Of a DNA stretch of 20,004 nucleotides, positions 9,047 through 16,048 are shown piece by piece (the first letter of the stretch is position 1; the number at the start of each line of letters is the position of its first letter). This DNA comes from Pseudomonadota bacterium. GTDB lineage: Bacteria; Chloroflexota; UBA6077; JAJPHF01. The translations under genes and the position numbers were made by a program. The DNA is taken from NCBI GenBank assembly GCA_021325365.1, contig JAJPHF010000154.1, forward strand, positions 1-20,004, written 5' to 3'. Under the pieces are notes generated by a model that did not search any database, was not told the origin of the DNA, and was given only the letters and a program-made list of their open reading frames with translations.

Positions 9047-10375
9047 CTAGGGACGTGGGTCCCGCTGCGCCAGGCAGAGCCGGAACAGCAGGGCCGCGAG
9101 CAAGAGCAAGCCGAAGAGCGAGCCGGAGGCGAGTAAGATGCCCCAGCCGGTGCGCCAGGGCAGCGCGCTCAGGCTCTCCACTGGGAACGCGGTTCCTAGA
9201 ACATAGCGCACGGGCCAGAGATCGTAGAACTCGGTAGGCAAGCCAATTAGCACGGCGGCGGCGACCAGCCAGGCCCACAGCCCGGGTCGGCTCGCGGGGA
9301 CGGCCGCCGCGGCCACGGCAAGCGGCAGCGCCGCGATTAGCAGGTTGTAGCGTCCGTTGATCGGGGAGGCGAGGAGCATGACGACGACGCAGAGGGCGTA
9401 AGCGATGCGCTCGCTCGCGGCCCCTGCCCGCCAGACGGCGTAGGCGCTCGCGCCGACGAGCAGCGCCAGACTGAGCGCGAGCAGCGCCGGCGCTACCGTA
9501 TCGGCGTCGATCAGCGGGGTGGTGTAGCCGTTGTTCGAAAATAGCCGCGCGACGAAGCCCGCCAGCGACACGTTGAACGGACCGCCGATCCAGATCCGCT
9601 GCGCGGGGACGACGCGGGTCAGGTAGGTCCAATGGGGCTCCCAGCCCAGGACCAGGAGGGACAGCGCGACCAGGAGTAGCCCGCCGCTCGCTGCCGCCAC
9701 GAAGCCGCGCCACTGCCGGCGGAGCAGAAAATACCCGAGTAGCAGCCCGGGGAACGACTTCAGGTAGGCCCCTACCGCGGCGAGCAGGCCGGCGACGGCC
9801 GCACGGCGTCCGGCCACGGCGGCGTAGATCCACGCGATCAGCAGGAACAGCTCGGGGCTCAACTGGCCATTGCCGAGCGCCCACGTGCTGGCGGGCAACA
9901 GCGGCAGGCATAGCGCGAGGGCGCGGCGCCCTGTACCGTGTAGCCCGAGGCCGGTAGTTCTCCAGGTCGCTATCAGCCCCGCGAGGATGCAGAACACGCC
10001 GAACCCGAACCAGACGAGCCGGGCGGTCGGGAAGTCCAGAAACCATGTCAGCGGGACGAGAAGGAGCGCTAAGAGCGGAGGATATTGAAAGTCTCCGACT
10101 TCGGGGCGGCGATTTTCCGCGAGCCAGTCGTAGGGGCTATGACCCGCCGCGACGAGGCTCGCGCCATTCCAACTATGGCGGAAATCGATGCCGGGGCTCA
10201 CGACGAGCAGCACGAGCATGCTGGATTCGTCGGCGAGCCAGATCAGGACGACCACGCCAAACGCCAGCAGTACCAGCCAGCGGGCCAGGCGGCGCGAGGC
10301 CGGCCTCGGCGCAGCCCGCCCATCCTCCACCGGCGATCTGATCGCGGCCGGTCCGCGCCCCCTATACGTGCTCAT
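9047..10375 (-). CDS. GT87-family (DUF2029) mannosyltransferase-like membrane protein
   Basis: A polytopic membrane protein of 442 residues from the ATG at 10375. Features of GT87 polyprenol-phosphate-dependent mannosyltransferases are visible: a first helix at about 31-48, then GIDFRHSW with D64 as the probable catalytic Asp, VAAGHSPYDWLAENR and DFQYPPLLALLLVPLTW. About ten hydrophobic helices follow. It would transfer a sugar from a polyprenyl phosphate donor on the outer face of the membrane. The start is uncertain: the ATG is buried in a perfect hairpin (10371-10395) and lacks a good ribosome site; an in-frame GTG/ATG further out (10450) is possible. It is preceded by a terminator hairpin, so it is transcribed separately from the pilin gene. 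Confidence 0.78.
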   Translation of the reverse strand: MSTYRGRGPAAIRSPVEDGRAAPRPASRRLARWLVLLAFGVVVLIWLADESSMLVLLVVSPGIDFRHSWNGASLVAAGHSPYDWLAENRRPEVGDFQYPPLLALLLVPLTWFLDFPTARLVWFGFGVFCILAGLIATWRTTGLGLHGTGRRALALCLPLLPASTWALGNGQLSPELFLLIAWIYAAVAGRRAAVAGLLAAVGAYLKSFPGLLLGYFLLRRQWRGFVAAASGGLLLVALSLLVLGWEPHWTYLTRVVPAQRIWIGGPFNVSLAGFVARLFSNNGYTTPLIDADTVAPALLALSLALLVGASAYAVWRAGAASERIAYALCVVVMLLASPINGRYNLLIAALPLAVAAAAVPASRPGLWAWLVAAAVLIGLPTEFYDLWPVRYVLGTAFPVESLSALPWRTGWGILLASGSLFGLLLLAALLFRLCLAQRDPRP

Positions 10376-10395
10376 TCGGCGCCACGCCGAATGAG
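10371..10395. promoter_or_regulatory. Perfect inverted repeat over the GT87 start codon
   Basis: CTCATTCGGCG and its exact complement CGCCGAATGAG are separated by CCA. The repeat contains the candidate start codon of the GT87-like gene (10375). In the mRNA it would sequester the start; as DNA it could be an operator. A second inverted repeat (GGGCGCC, 10403-10409 and 10420-10426) lies just upstream of the gene. Confidence 0.6.
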
Positions 10396-10471
10396 ATGGC
10401 GAGGGCGCCGGCGGCGCGCGGCGCCCGGGCTTTGCATGCTGGACGGGCACGCACCAGGGCGGGCCGAAACG

Positions 10472-10507
10472 ACGAGGCGGCCGTTCCCTTGGGAACGGCC
10501 GCCTCGT
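10472..10507 (-). terminator. Hairpin terminator after the pilin gene
   Basis: A perfect 17-nt inverted repeat (10472-10488 and 10491-10507) surrounds a central TT. It begins 27 nt after the pilin stop. On the minus strand it is followed by CGTTTCGG rather than a long T-tract. Confidence 0.7.
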
Positions 10508-10534
10508 GCTTGCGCAGCCAAGAACGGCGGAGCG

Positions 10535-11044
10535 CTACGCGAGGGTAAGCTCGCGCTCGCGCGCCTCGAGCGCGGCCAGCCGGGCCTCGAGGACCGTCAG
10601 CTGCATCTCCTGCTCCTGGACGAGCTGGTACAGGCCCTGGATCGCCGCCAGTGCGACGCCGTTCGCATCCACCATGTTGATGTGCGTGTCGTCTTCGCCG
10701 ACGCCGAACGCCTTGTGGAAGTCCTGCGCCATCGGGCCAATGTGGCGGACGGCCGGGCCCTGGCTGAGGTAGTTCCAGGTCTCGATCGGCAGCGACACGA
10801 CGCGAGCCAGCACCTCGCGCGCGTTCACGGCGGCGAAGTTGGCCTTCTTGTTGCGGTCGCTGGAGAGGCTGGCGCCCGCCGACGAGAACATGGACGCGAT
10901 CTTGGGGCCGAGGGCGAAGATGGCGATGATAACGGCGATGGCGACGGCCGCGATGATCAGGCCGTACTCGACCATCCCCTGCCCTTCCTCGTGGGCAGCC
11001 AGGCGAGCCCGGAGGCTCTCCCGGAGCATCATGAGGTGCAACAT
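10535..11044 (-). CDS. Flp-type prepilin fused to a peptidase S74/intramolecular chaperone domain
   Basis: A 169-residue protein with an unusual two-part design. The ATG at 11044 has AAGGAG 8 nt upstream. Residues 1-60 are a Flp/Fap (type IVb) prepilin. The leader ends at G21, and the processing motif G/QGMVEY has Glu at mature position +5 and then Tyr, followed by the hydrophobic helix GLIIAAVAIAVIIAIFALG. Residues 62-145 match the S74 domain found at the C-termini of phage tail spikes and endosialidases: SDRNKK, VLARVVSLPIETWNY, RHIGPMAQDFHKAFG and DANGVALAAIQGLYQLVQEQ. The self-cleavage dyad is present as S62 and K67 (Ser, then Lys at +5). A short coiled-coil-like tail (QLTVLEARLAALEARERE) ends the protein. 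Cleavage before S62 would leave a 40-residue mature pilin. No tad/pil assembly gene is in the window. Both domain calls are strong; function as a pilus subunit is inferred. Confidence 0.85.
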   Translation of the reverse strand: MLHLMMLRESLRARLAAHEEGQGMVEYGLIIAAVAIAVIIAIFALGPKIASMFSSAGASLSSDRNKKANFAAVNAREVLARVVSLPIETWNYLSQGPAVRHIGPMAQDFHKAFGVGEDDTHINMVDANGVALAAIQGLYQLVQEQEMQLTVLEARLAALEARERELTLA

Positions 11045-11321
11045 CTAGCTCACTCCTTCAAGTGTGGCGTGTTCGCGGTGGCGTTTCCGTGCGTGCGACT
11101 CTGCGTGCCATCTGGATGGGGGGCGGGCGCGTCCGGCGACCAGGCCACTGGAGTGCGAGGGCAGACAGATAATTAAGGAGTGCGATGAGAAACCTCGGCC
11201 CCCTGGGCCAACCCTCGTCCGCGGCGGTGCGCCCCCGGCCGGTCACCTCCTCTCCTGGGCCGTCGGCTTGTGTCCGGCGGCGCACCAATATCGCGCCGAC
11301 CGAGAGCGACCCAGCGATTTC
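11045..11321 (-). promoter_or_regulatory. Long structured 5' leader of the pilin gene
   Basis: The predicted transcript start near 11315 leaves about 270 nt before the ATG. The leader has inverted arms GGTGCGCC/GGCGCACC (11226-11233 and 11279-11286) enclosing a strong Shine-Dalgarno-like GGAGGTGA with no start codon in range. It also contains TCGCACTCC twice (11177-11185 and 11150-11158) around a short A/T-rich patch. A TTG-initiated frame (11288-11058) runs through it, but nothing shows that it is translated. No known riboswitch class is recognised. Confidence 0.4.
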
Positions 11322-11350
11322 AGTATAGGAACGGCCGGATTTGGCGTCAA
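11322..11350 (-). promoter_or_regulatory. Sigma-70 promoter for the pilin-S74 gene
   Basis: On the minus strand -35 TTGACG (11350-11345), a 17-nt spacer and -10 TATACT (11327-11322) form a near-consensus promoter. Confidence 0.7.
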
Positions 11351-11472
11351 TAGGCGTGTTCCTGAACGAAGCCCGATCGAAAGTTAAGAAACGGTCAACT
11401 TGCGCCCGAAACTTGCCGTGCTATGTAGTCATCGGTCCGCCTCCATCCCCCACGGTGCGCGCCACCGGCAGC

Positions 11473-11501
11473 TTGACAGGACTCTCAGGCCGCGCTACCA
11501 T
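11473..11501 (+). promoter_or_regulatory. Sigma-70 promoter for the oxidoreductase operon
   Basis: A consensus -35 TTGACA (11473-11478), a 17-nt spacer and -10 TACCAT (11496-11501). Transcription would start near 11508, giving a leader of about 125 nt. Confidence 0.7.
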
Positions 11502-11509
11502 TCGGTGAT

Positions 11510-11520
11510 TGGTCGGACCA
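11510..11520. promoter_or_regulatory. Putative GntR/FadR-type operator at the oxidoreductase promoter
   Basis: TGGTCGGACCA is a perfect palindrome about a central G. It fits the TnGTnnnACnA pattern known for FadR-subfamily GntR repressors. It lies at about +3 to +13 of the predicted transcript, where binding would block initiation. Outer arms ATTGG (11508-11512) and CCAAT (11526-11530) add a second inverted repeat. No GntR gene is in the window. Confidence 0.45.
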
Positions 11521-11632
11521 CCTGTCCAATTTGCCGCCGGCGGGGTGCGCGGCTCCCGGGCCGCGCCCGGCGAACTGGATAGGTGACGGCCCGCCGGGCG
11601 CCGTGCGGGCCACAGCGAGTGGGAGGTCGCGC

Positions 11633-12823
11633 ATGATCAAGCGGGTAGAGATCAACTACCGCGGGATCTTTCAGAAGAACCTCGCCAAGCAGATCGGCGG
11701 GGACATCGTCATGATCGCGAGCCGCATGGGCAAGGTCGGCTTCTCCAACGGCCGCTACAGCGACTCACCCGAGCGCAACGGCATCCCCTGCAAGTACTTC
11801 GCCTTCGTCACGCCCGATCTGAGCGAGGAGGAGCTGGAGGCGGAGTGCGGCGCCAAGCTCGACATCGACGAGGCGAACATCTCCGTCGTGCTCGACGACA
11901 CGATGTGCAAGGGCGTCGAGCCGTGGGGCTGGTACGGCGTCCGCCCGATCAACGAGAAGATCATCGCGGGCGCCACGATGATCGTCGTCTCGCGCCGCGA
12001 GCCGCAAGAGCTGCTGAAGTGGATCGAGCGCCGGCCCTACGAGTACAAGCTGGCGCTCATTAGCGGCGACGCGAGCCTGGCCGGCCTGTGGGTGGACAAG
12101 GACGACCTGACACGCGAGCGCGTGCTGGGCGCGATCGCCGGCGCCGACCCCGACCTGCTGAGCATCGAGGCGGTCGAGAGCTATCTGACCGAGAAGACCA
12201 AGGACCCCGCGCGGGCTAAGGCCGCGCGCGCCGCGCACGACGAGGTGCGCGGCAAGATCCACACCGTGACGCCGAACGAGGGCATCCGCTGGCCGTACCC
12301 CATCCCCGTGCTGCCGAAGTTCAACGAGTTCATGGAGGGCGCGGCGGTGCGCGCCGTGCCGCGCCACTTCGAGATCGGGCCGCGCGGCCAGTCGCGCAAC
12401 GAGCAGTTCCAGCGCTTCACCACGCGCACCGAGCGCCCGGTCGTGCGCTTCGACCTCTGCACCAAGTGTCAGCTCTGCTGGTACGACTGCCCCGACGAGT
12501 GCTTCGACCCGACGCCCGACGGCCTGTACGACGTGAACTACGACTACTGCGTCGGCTGCGGCCGCTGCGCCCAGGTGTGCCCGGTCAAGGAGTGCATCGT
12601 CATGGTGGACGAGCTGCGCTTCGACGACCACAAGAGCCCGTGGGAGCAGTACAAGAAGGACAAGGACGCCTACATCGCCTGGGCCGAGGAGAAGAAGGGC
12701 ACCCGTCGCGTGATCTACCCGTTCGTCACCGGCACCGGCATGGCGGTGACCGAGGGCGAGCACGTGCCGGAGGGCCAGAAGACGGTGGTCAAGAAGCAGG
12801 ACAAGCTGGAGGTGAAGGCATGA
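11633..12823 (+). CDS. 2-oxoacid:ferredoxin oxidoreductase, fused gamma-delta subunit (probable oxalate oxidoreductase)
   Basis: A 396-residue fusion. Residues 1 to about 200 are the gamma domain (MIKRVEINYRGIFQKNLAKQ, GDIVMIASRMGKVGFSNGRY, GATMIVVSRREPQELLKWIE). Residues 265-325 are a delta-type two-cluster ferredoxin domain with C276, C279, C282, C286 (CTKCQLCWYDCP) and C306, C309, C312, C316 (CVGCGRCAQVCP), binding two [4Fe-4S] clusters that carry electrons out to ferredoxin. The ATG has GGGAGG upstream; a longer frame to 11531 overlaps the promoter leader and is rejected. It is the first gene of the operon and overlaps the alpha gene by 4 nt (ATGA). A fused gamma-delta plus separate alpha and beta subunits is the layout I recall for Moorella oxalate oxidoreductase. 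Confidence 0.88.
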   Translation: MIKRVEINYRGIFQKNLAKQIGGDIVMIASRMGKVGFSNGRYSDSPERNGIPCKYFAFVTPDLSEEELEAECGAKLDIDEANISVVLDDTMCKGVEPWGWYGVRPINEKIIAGATMIVVSRREPQELLKWIERRPYEYKLALISGDASLAGLWVDKDDLTRERVLGAIAGADPDLLSIEAVESYLTEKTKDPARAKAARAAHDEVRGKIHTVTPNEGIRWPYPIPVLPKFNEFMEGAAVRAVPRHFEIGPRGQSRNEQFQRFTTRTERPVVRFDLCTKCQLCWYDCPDECFDPTPDGLYDVNYDYCVGCGRCAQVCPVKECIVMVDELRFDDHKSPWEQYKKDKDAYIAWAEEKKGTRRVIYPFVTGTGMAVTEGEHVPEGQKTVVKKQDKLEVKA

Positions 12824-14040
12824 CCGCCACGCAGCCCCAATCGGTTTACCGGACCGAGGACCTGCTGACCGGCTGCCAGGCCGTCTCGCACGGCGTGCGA
12901 CTGGCCGACGTGGACGTGATCGCCGCCTACCCGATCCGCCCCTACACCGAGGTGATGGACTACCTCTCCCGGTTGATTGCGAACGGCGAGCTGGACGCCG
13001 AGTACATCATCGCCGACAGCGAGCACTCGCAGTTCGAGATCGTGAAGCACGCCGCCTCGGTGGGCGCGCGCGCGTTCGCGGGCAGCAGCGGCACCGGCTG
13101 GATGTACGGCTTCGAGGCGCTGGTGGTCGCCGCCACCGACCGCCTGCCGGTGCTGTTCCTGGTCGGCAACCGCGCGCTCGACGACCCCGGCGCGTTCGGC
13201 GTGGAGCACAACGACGCGCTGGCGCTGCGCGACATGGGCTGGCTGATCTTCTGGGTCACCACGCCGCAGGAGGCGCTGGAGCACGTGCTGATCGGCTACC
13301 GTATCGCCGAGGACGCGCGCGTCCGCATGCCGATCGCGCTCGCGATGGACGGCGCGTTCCTGACGCACTCGCAGCACGTCGTGAAGATCCCCACGCCGGA
13401 GGCCGTCAAGCGCTACCTGCCGCCCTACGATCTGGGCGACCGCGTGCTGCACCCCGACAACCCGATCTCCATCGCGCCGCAGGCCAACGAGGACTGGGTG
13501 ATGGAGATTCGGCGCCAGAACTGGGAGGCCGCCCGCCGCGCCCGCGGCGTGATCAAGGAAGCCTACCAGGAGTTCAACGCCATCTTCGGCGAGCGCTACG
13601 CCAACCCCTACTTCGACGAGTTCATGACTGACGACGCCGAGGTGGTGCTGATTGGCATCGGCACCGTGGCGAGCCCCGGCCGCACCGCCGTGCGCCGTCT
13701 GCGCGAGCAGGGCCACAAGGTCGGGTACGTGAACCTGCGGTGGTTCCGGCCGTTCCCGACGGTCGAGCTGCGTGAGAGCCTGCGCCGCTTCAAAGCGGTG
13801 GGCGTCATCGACCGCGACTTCGCCCACGGCTCGGCCGACGACGGCGGCGCGCTGCTGCACGAGATTCGCTCGTGCCTCTACCCGGCCAAGGACCGCCCGG
13901 CTATCGTAAACTTCATTACGGGCCTGGGTGGTCGCGACGTCGCGATCGCCGACGCGATCAAGATGTTCGAGCTGACCGAGCAGGCGGCGACCGCCGATCA
14001 CCTGGACGGCTACGTGACCTGGATCGGCGTCCGCGAATAG
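12820..14040 (+). CDS. 2-oxoacid:ferredoxin oxidoreductase alpha subunit (probable oxalate oxidoreductase)
   Basis: A 406-residue alpha subunit that starts at the ATGA overlap with the preceding stop. It contributes the pyrimidine-side domain of the thiamine-diphosphate site (about 1-240) and a C-terminal transketolase-like domain (VVLIGIGTVASPGRTAVRRL, GYVNLRWFRPFP). Pyruvate enzymes carry YPITPS at the substrate loop; here it is YPIRPYT, placing Arg at residue 40. NRALDDPGAFGVEHNDAL supplies R118 and D121. I recall Arg31, Arg109 and Asp112 of Moorella oxalate oxidoreductase as the residues that hold oxalate; all three match here with a constant offset of 9. The predicted reaction is oxalate to 2 CO2 plus two electrons. 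The family is certain and oxalate specificity probable. Confidence 0.88.
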   Translation: MTATQPQSVYRTEDLLTGCQAVSHGVRLADVDVIAAYPIRPYTEVMDYLSRLIANGELDAEYIIADSEHSQFEIVKHAASVGARAFAGSSGTGWMYGFEALVVAATDRLPVLFLVGNRALDDPGAFGVEHNDALALRDMGWLIFWVTTPQEALEHVLIGYRIAEDARVRMPIALAMDGAFLTHSQHVVKIPTPEAVKRYLPPYDLGDRVLHPDNPISIAPQANEDWVMEIRRQNWEAARRARGVIKEAYQEFNAIFGERYANPYFDEFMTDDAEVVLIGIGTVASPGRTAVRRLREQGHKVGYVNLRWFRPFPTVELRESLRRFKAVGVIDRDFAHGSADDGGALLHEIRSCLYPAKDRPAIVNFITGLGGRDVAIADAIKMFELTEQAATADHLDGYVTWIGVRE

Positions 14041-14073
14041 GGCGTCTTACACAGAGGCAGCACGGCGCAGGTT

Positions 14074-14116
14074 TCGTAGGGGCGGGTCTCATGCCCGCCC
14101 GCGGCCGTCAGGCCGC
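14074..14116 (+). repeat. Dispersed hairpin repeat, copy C, inside the oxidoreductase operon
   Basis: TCGTAGGGGCGGGTCTCATG begins the element. GGGCGGG (14080-14086) pairs with CCCGCCC (14094-14100), and a second hairpin, GCGGCC-gtca-GGCCGC, follows (14101-14116). It fills much of the 140-nt gap between the alpha and beta genes. The 34-nt core differs by one base from copy D (18985-19018). Confidence 0.85.
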
Positions 14117-14180
14117 AGCGGCCGCGCCTAGCTGACCGCTCAACAGGCGGCAAGTCGTTGTGGCGGAGAGGAGTAAAGCG

Positions 14181-15191
14181 ATGGCGACGACGGACGTGCC
14201 AGGCTACGACAAGATCAAGACCATCCGGCAGACGCCGCTCGAGGAAATGTACACCTCGGGCCATCGCACCTGCCAGGGCTGCGAGTCGGCGCTGGTGATG
14301 CGCGACTTCGCCAAGGCGGCCGGCCCGCGCACGGTGGCCTCCGGCTCGACCGGCTGCATGTACGTGGCCAACACGAGCTACATGACCACCCCCTGGATTA
14401 TCCCCTGGATGCACACGCAGCTGGGCGCGGGCGGCTCGTCGGCGGTCGGCATGGCGGCTGGCCTGCGGGCGCTCAAGCGCAAGGGGAAGATCAAGGACGA
14501 GAAGATCAACGTCATCTCGTTCTGCGGCGACATCGGCGGCGGCGACATGGGCCTATCGGGCATCTCGGGCGCGCTGCAGACCGACCTCGACCTGCTGATC
14601 ATCCTGTACGACAACGAGTCGGCCGCCAACACCGACATCCAGGCGACGGGCCTGACCACCTACGGCGCGCAGACGACGTTCACCCCGCCGGGCAAGGTCC
14701 ACCGCATCATGCAGAAGCGCTGGAAGAAGAACATCGCTCCCATGATGGCGGTGGGCCACCCGACCTGCAAGTACGTCGCCACCGCCTGTGCTACCTTCCC
14801 GGCGCTCGACTACATGAACAAGGTGCGCAAGGCGCTGGAGATCGGCGGCCCGACGTTCATCCACACCTTCGACCCGTGCCCGAAGGGCTGGGACTACCAC
14901 CCGCGCTACTCGCACGAGCTAGGCGAGCTGGGCGTGAAGTGCGGCATCTTCCCGGTCTACGAGATCATCGAGGGCGAGGTGATCTACACCTACGACGCCC
15001 GCAACAAGGACCGCGTGCCGGTGCGCGAGTACCTGATGCGCCAGGGCCGCTTCGCCCACCTGATCGACGAGGACATCGACTACATCCAGCGCATGGTCGA
15101 CCAGATGTGGACGGAGTGGGAGATCCCCGGCGTGGCGCCCCTCCACGGCGTCCTCAACATCGCGAACAAGCAGCCCGCCGGCGTCCTCTAG
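14181..15191 (+). CDS. 2-oxoacid:ferredoxin oxidoreductase beta subunit (probable oxalate oxidoreductase)
   Basis: A 336-residue subunit with the pyrophosphate-side thiamine-diphosphate domain and one [4Fe-4S] cluster. The ATG at 14181 has GGAGAGGAG upstream; the GTG at 14160 has none. Cluster ligands are C31 and C34 (RTCQGCES), C59 (STGCMY) and probably C233 (DPCPKGW); the 25-residue step from C34 to C59 matches the spacing I recall in pyruvate:ferredoxin oxidoreductase. The Mg/ThDP motif reads FCGDIGGGDMG followed by LYDNESAANTD. It is separated from alpha by a hairpin repeat, unlike the tight gamma-delta/alpha junction, but must assemble with them. A strong hairpin follows. Confidence 0.88.
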   Translation: MATTDVPGYDKIKTIRQTPLEEMYTSGHRTCQGCESALVMRDFAKAAGPRTVASGSTGCMYVANTSYMTTPWIIPWMHTQLGAGGSSAVGMAAGLRALKRKGKIKDEKINVISFCGDIGGGDMGLSGISGALQTDLDLLIILYDNESAANTDIQATGLTTYGAQTTFTPPGKVHRIMQKRWKKNIAPMMAVGHPTCKYVATACATFPALDYMNKVRKALEIGGPTFIHTFDPCPKGWDYHPRYSHELGELGVKCGIFPVYEIIEGEVIYTYDARNKDRVPVREYLMRQGRFAHLIDEDIDYIQRMVDQMWTEWEIPGVAPLHGVLNIANKQPAGVL

Positions 15192-15212
15192 CCTCCCGCC
15201 CCTAGCGATCGC

Positions 15213-15249
15213 CGAAGCGGCCGCCCCAGAGTTTGGGGCGGCCGCTTCG
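15213..15249. terminator. Bidirectional hairpin terminator
   Basis: A perfect 16-bp inverted repeat (15213-15228 and 15234-15249) with loop GAGTT lies between the convergent beta-subunit and CGNR regulator genes, 21 nt and 15 nt from their stop codons. No T-tract is present. Confidence 0.75.
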
Positions 15250-15264
15250 CCATCTCCACACCAC

Positions 15265-15852
15265 TCAGCCGTCGCTCCGGGCTGGCTCCGGCCGCTTGCG
15301 ACGCCGGTAGGCGCGGGCGTTCAGACGGTTGCCGCACTTCGCCATGGCGCACCACTTGCCCGACGCGTTCTTCGACGTGTCGTAGAAGGCGCTGGCGCAG
15401 CGGGCGTGGGCGCAGGCTTTCAGCCGCGGCCAGGACCCGTCGAGCATCGCCCGCACGACGATACCCAGCAGGCGGGCGAGCGCGCCATCCACGCCGCCGA
15501 TGTCGGGCGCCAGGTCCGCGGCGCCGTCCTCGCCAAAGCGCGCGACCAACGGCGCGTGCGTCCCCACCAGGTTGAGGGTCGCCACCGCCTCCGCCGGGGG
15601 CGCCTCGCCGTACGTGTGCGCCTGGAGCAGCGCCCGCAGCGCCTCGCGCAGGGCGACGGTGCGGCGCAGGTCGCCCGCCGTGACCGGGGCGCCCGCGCCC
15701 AGGAGGCCCCGGCCGACCAGCCAGCGCTGCAGCTCGTCAGGCGTCGTCAGCTCGCGGTGCGCGCGCTGATCCTGGCCGTAGCTCGTATTGACGAGCTGCT
15801 GGACGAGGGCTAGCTCGCCCGGCGCCGTCTTGTCCCTTGCCCCAGCTGCCAT
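15265..15852 (-). CDS. CGNR zinc-finger / ABATE-domain transcriptional regulator
   Basis: A 195-residue protein. Residues about 15-135 match the ABATE (putative stress-induced regulator) domain, beginning LALVQQLVNTSYG and including LRRTVALREALRALL. The C-terminal CGNR zinc finger has C147, C152, C168 and C173 (KACAHARC, KWCAMAKCGNRLNARAYRRR), with the name-giving CGNR at 173-176 and a basic tail for DNA contact. The upstream ribosome site is weak (GGTAGGAC). It is divergent from the DHA2 efflux pump across 268 nt, the usual arrangement for a local regulator of a drug pump. Its inducer is unknown. Confidence 0.88.
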   Translation of the reverse strand: MAAGARDKTAPGELALVQQLVNTSYGQDQRAHRELTTPDELQRWLVGRGLLGAGAPVTAGDLRRTVALREALRALLQAHTYGEAPPAEAVATLNLVGTHAPLVARFGEDGAADLAPDIGGVDGALARLLGIVVRAMLDGSWPRLKACAHARCASAFYDTSKNASGKWCAMAKCGNRLNARAYRRRKRPEPARSDG

Positions 15853-15879
15853 CGTGTCCTACCCCTGCCCATCATCAGC

Positions 15880-15885
15880 AGTATA
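15880..15885 (-). promoter_or_regulatory. -10 box of the CGNR regulator gene
   Basis: The minus strand reads TATACT 28 nt before the ATG at 15852, giving a short leader of about 20 nt. No good -35 hexamer is seen at 17 nt. Confidence 0.4.
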
Positions 15886-16032
15886 CCGCGTTGGCTCATG
15901 ATGCGTGACGGCAAGTCGCGGGATGTCTATCCTCCAAGCCGGCGCGTCGGTCGGCCTCCTAAGGCAACGACGAATGGTAGGTCACTGCAGCATGGACCGC
16001 GACGGACCGCGGCTGCATCTCACACCATCACT

Positions 16033-16048
16033 ATCAAAACTATTTGAT
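16033..16048. promoter_or_regulatory. Palindromic operator candidate over the efflux-pump -35 box
   Basis: ATCAAA-acta-TTTGAT is a perfect inverted repeat overlapping the -35 hexamer (16044-16049). GACGAATGG also occurs twice in the region (15969-15977 and 16053-16061), the second copy inside the promoter spacer. GGACCGCG is directly repeated with a 10-bp period (15994 and 16004). Confidence 0.5.

Noticed and set aside
10121..10160. GTCGTAGGGGC resembling the dispersed repeat
   Set aside because: It lacks the GGGCGGS/SCCGCCC arms and encodes the conserved SPYDWLAE segment of the GT87-like protein, so the likeness is coincidental.
11045..11321. A cobalamin or cyclic-di-GMP riboswitch in the pilin leader
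   Set aside because: The conserved cores of those classes could not be found; only generic inverted repeats are visible.
11185..11328. A 47-codon plus-strand frame with AAGGAG 4 nt before its ATG
   Set aside because: It is Pro/Ser/Arg-rich without recognisable features, has no promoter, and is antisense to the predicted pilin leader. The ribosome-like site may belong to the repeated GGAGTGCGA motif.
12715..14001. A 428-codon open frame on the minus strand opposite the alpha subunit, rich in His, Val, Arg and Asp
   Set aside because: It mirrors the high-GC third-position bias of the genuine plus-strand gene, has no family resemblance and no ribosome site.
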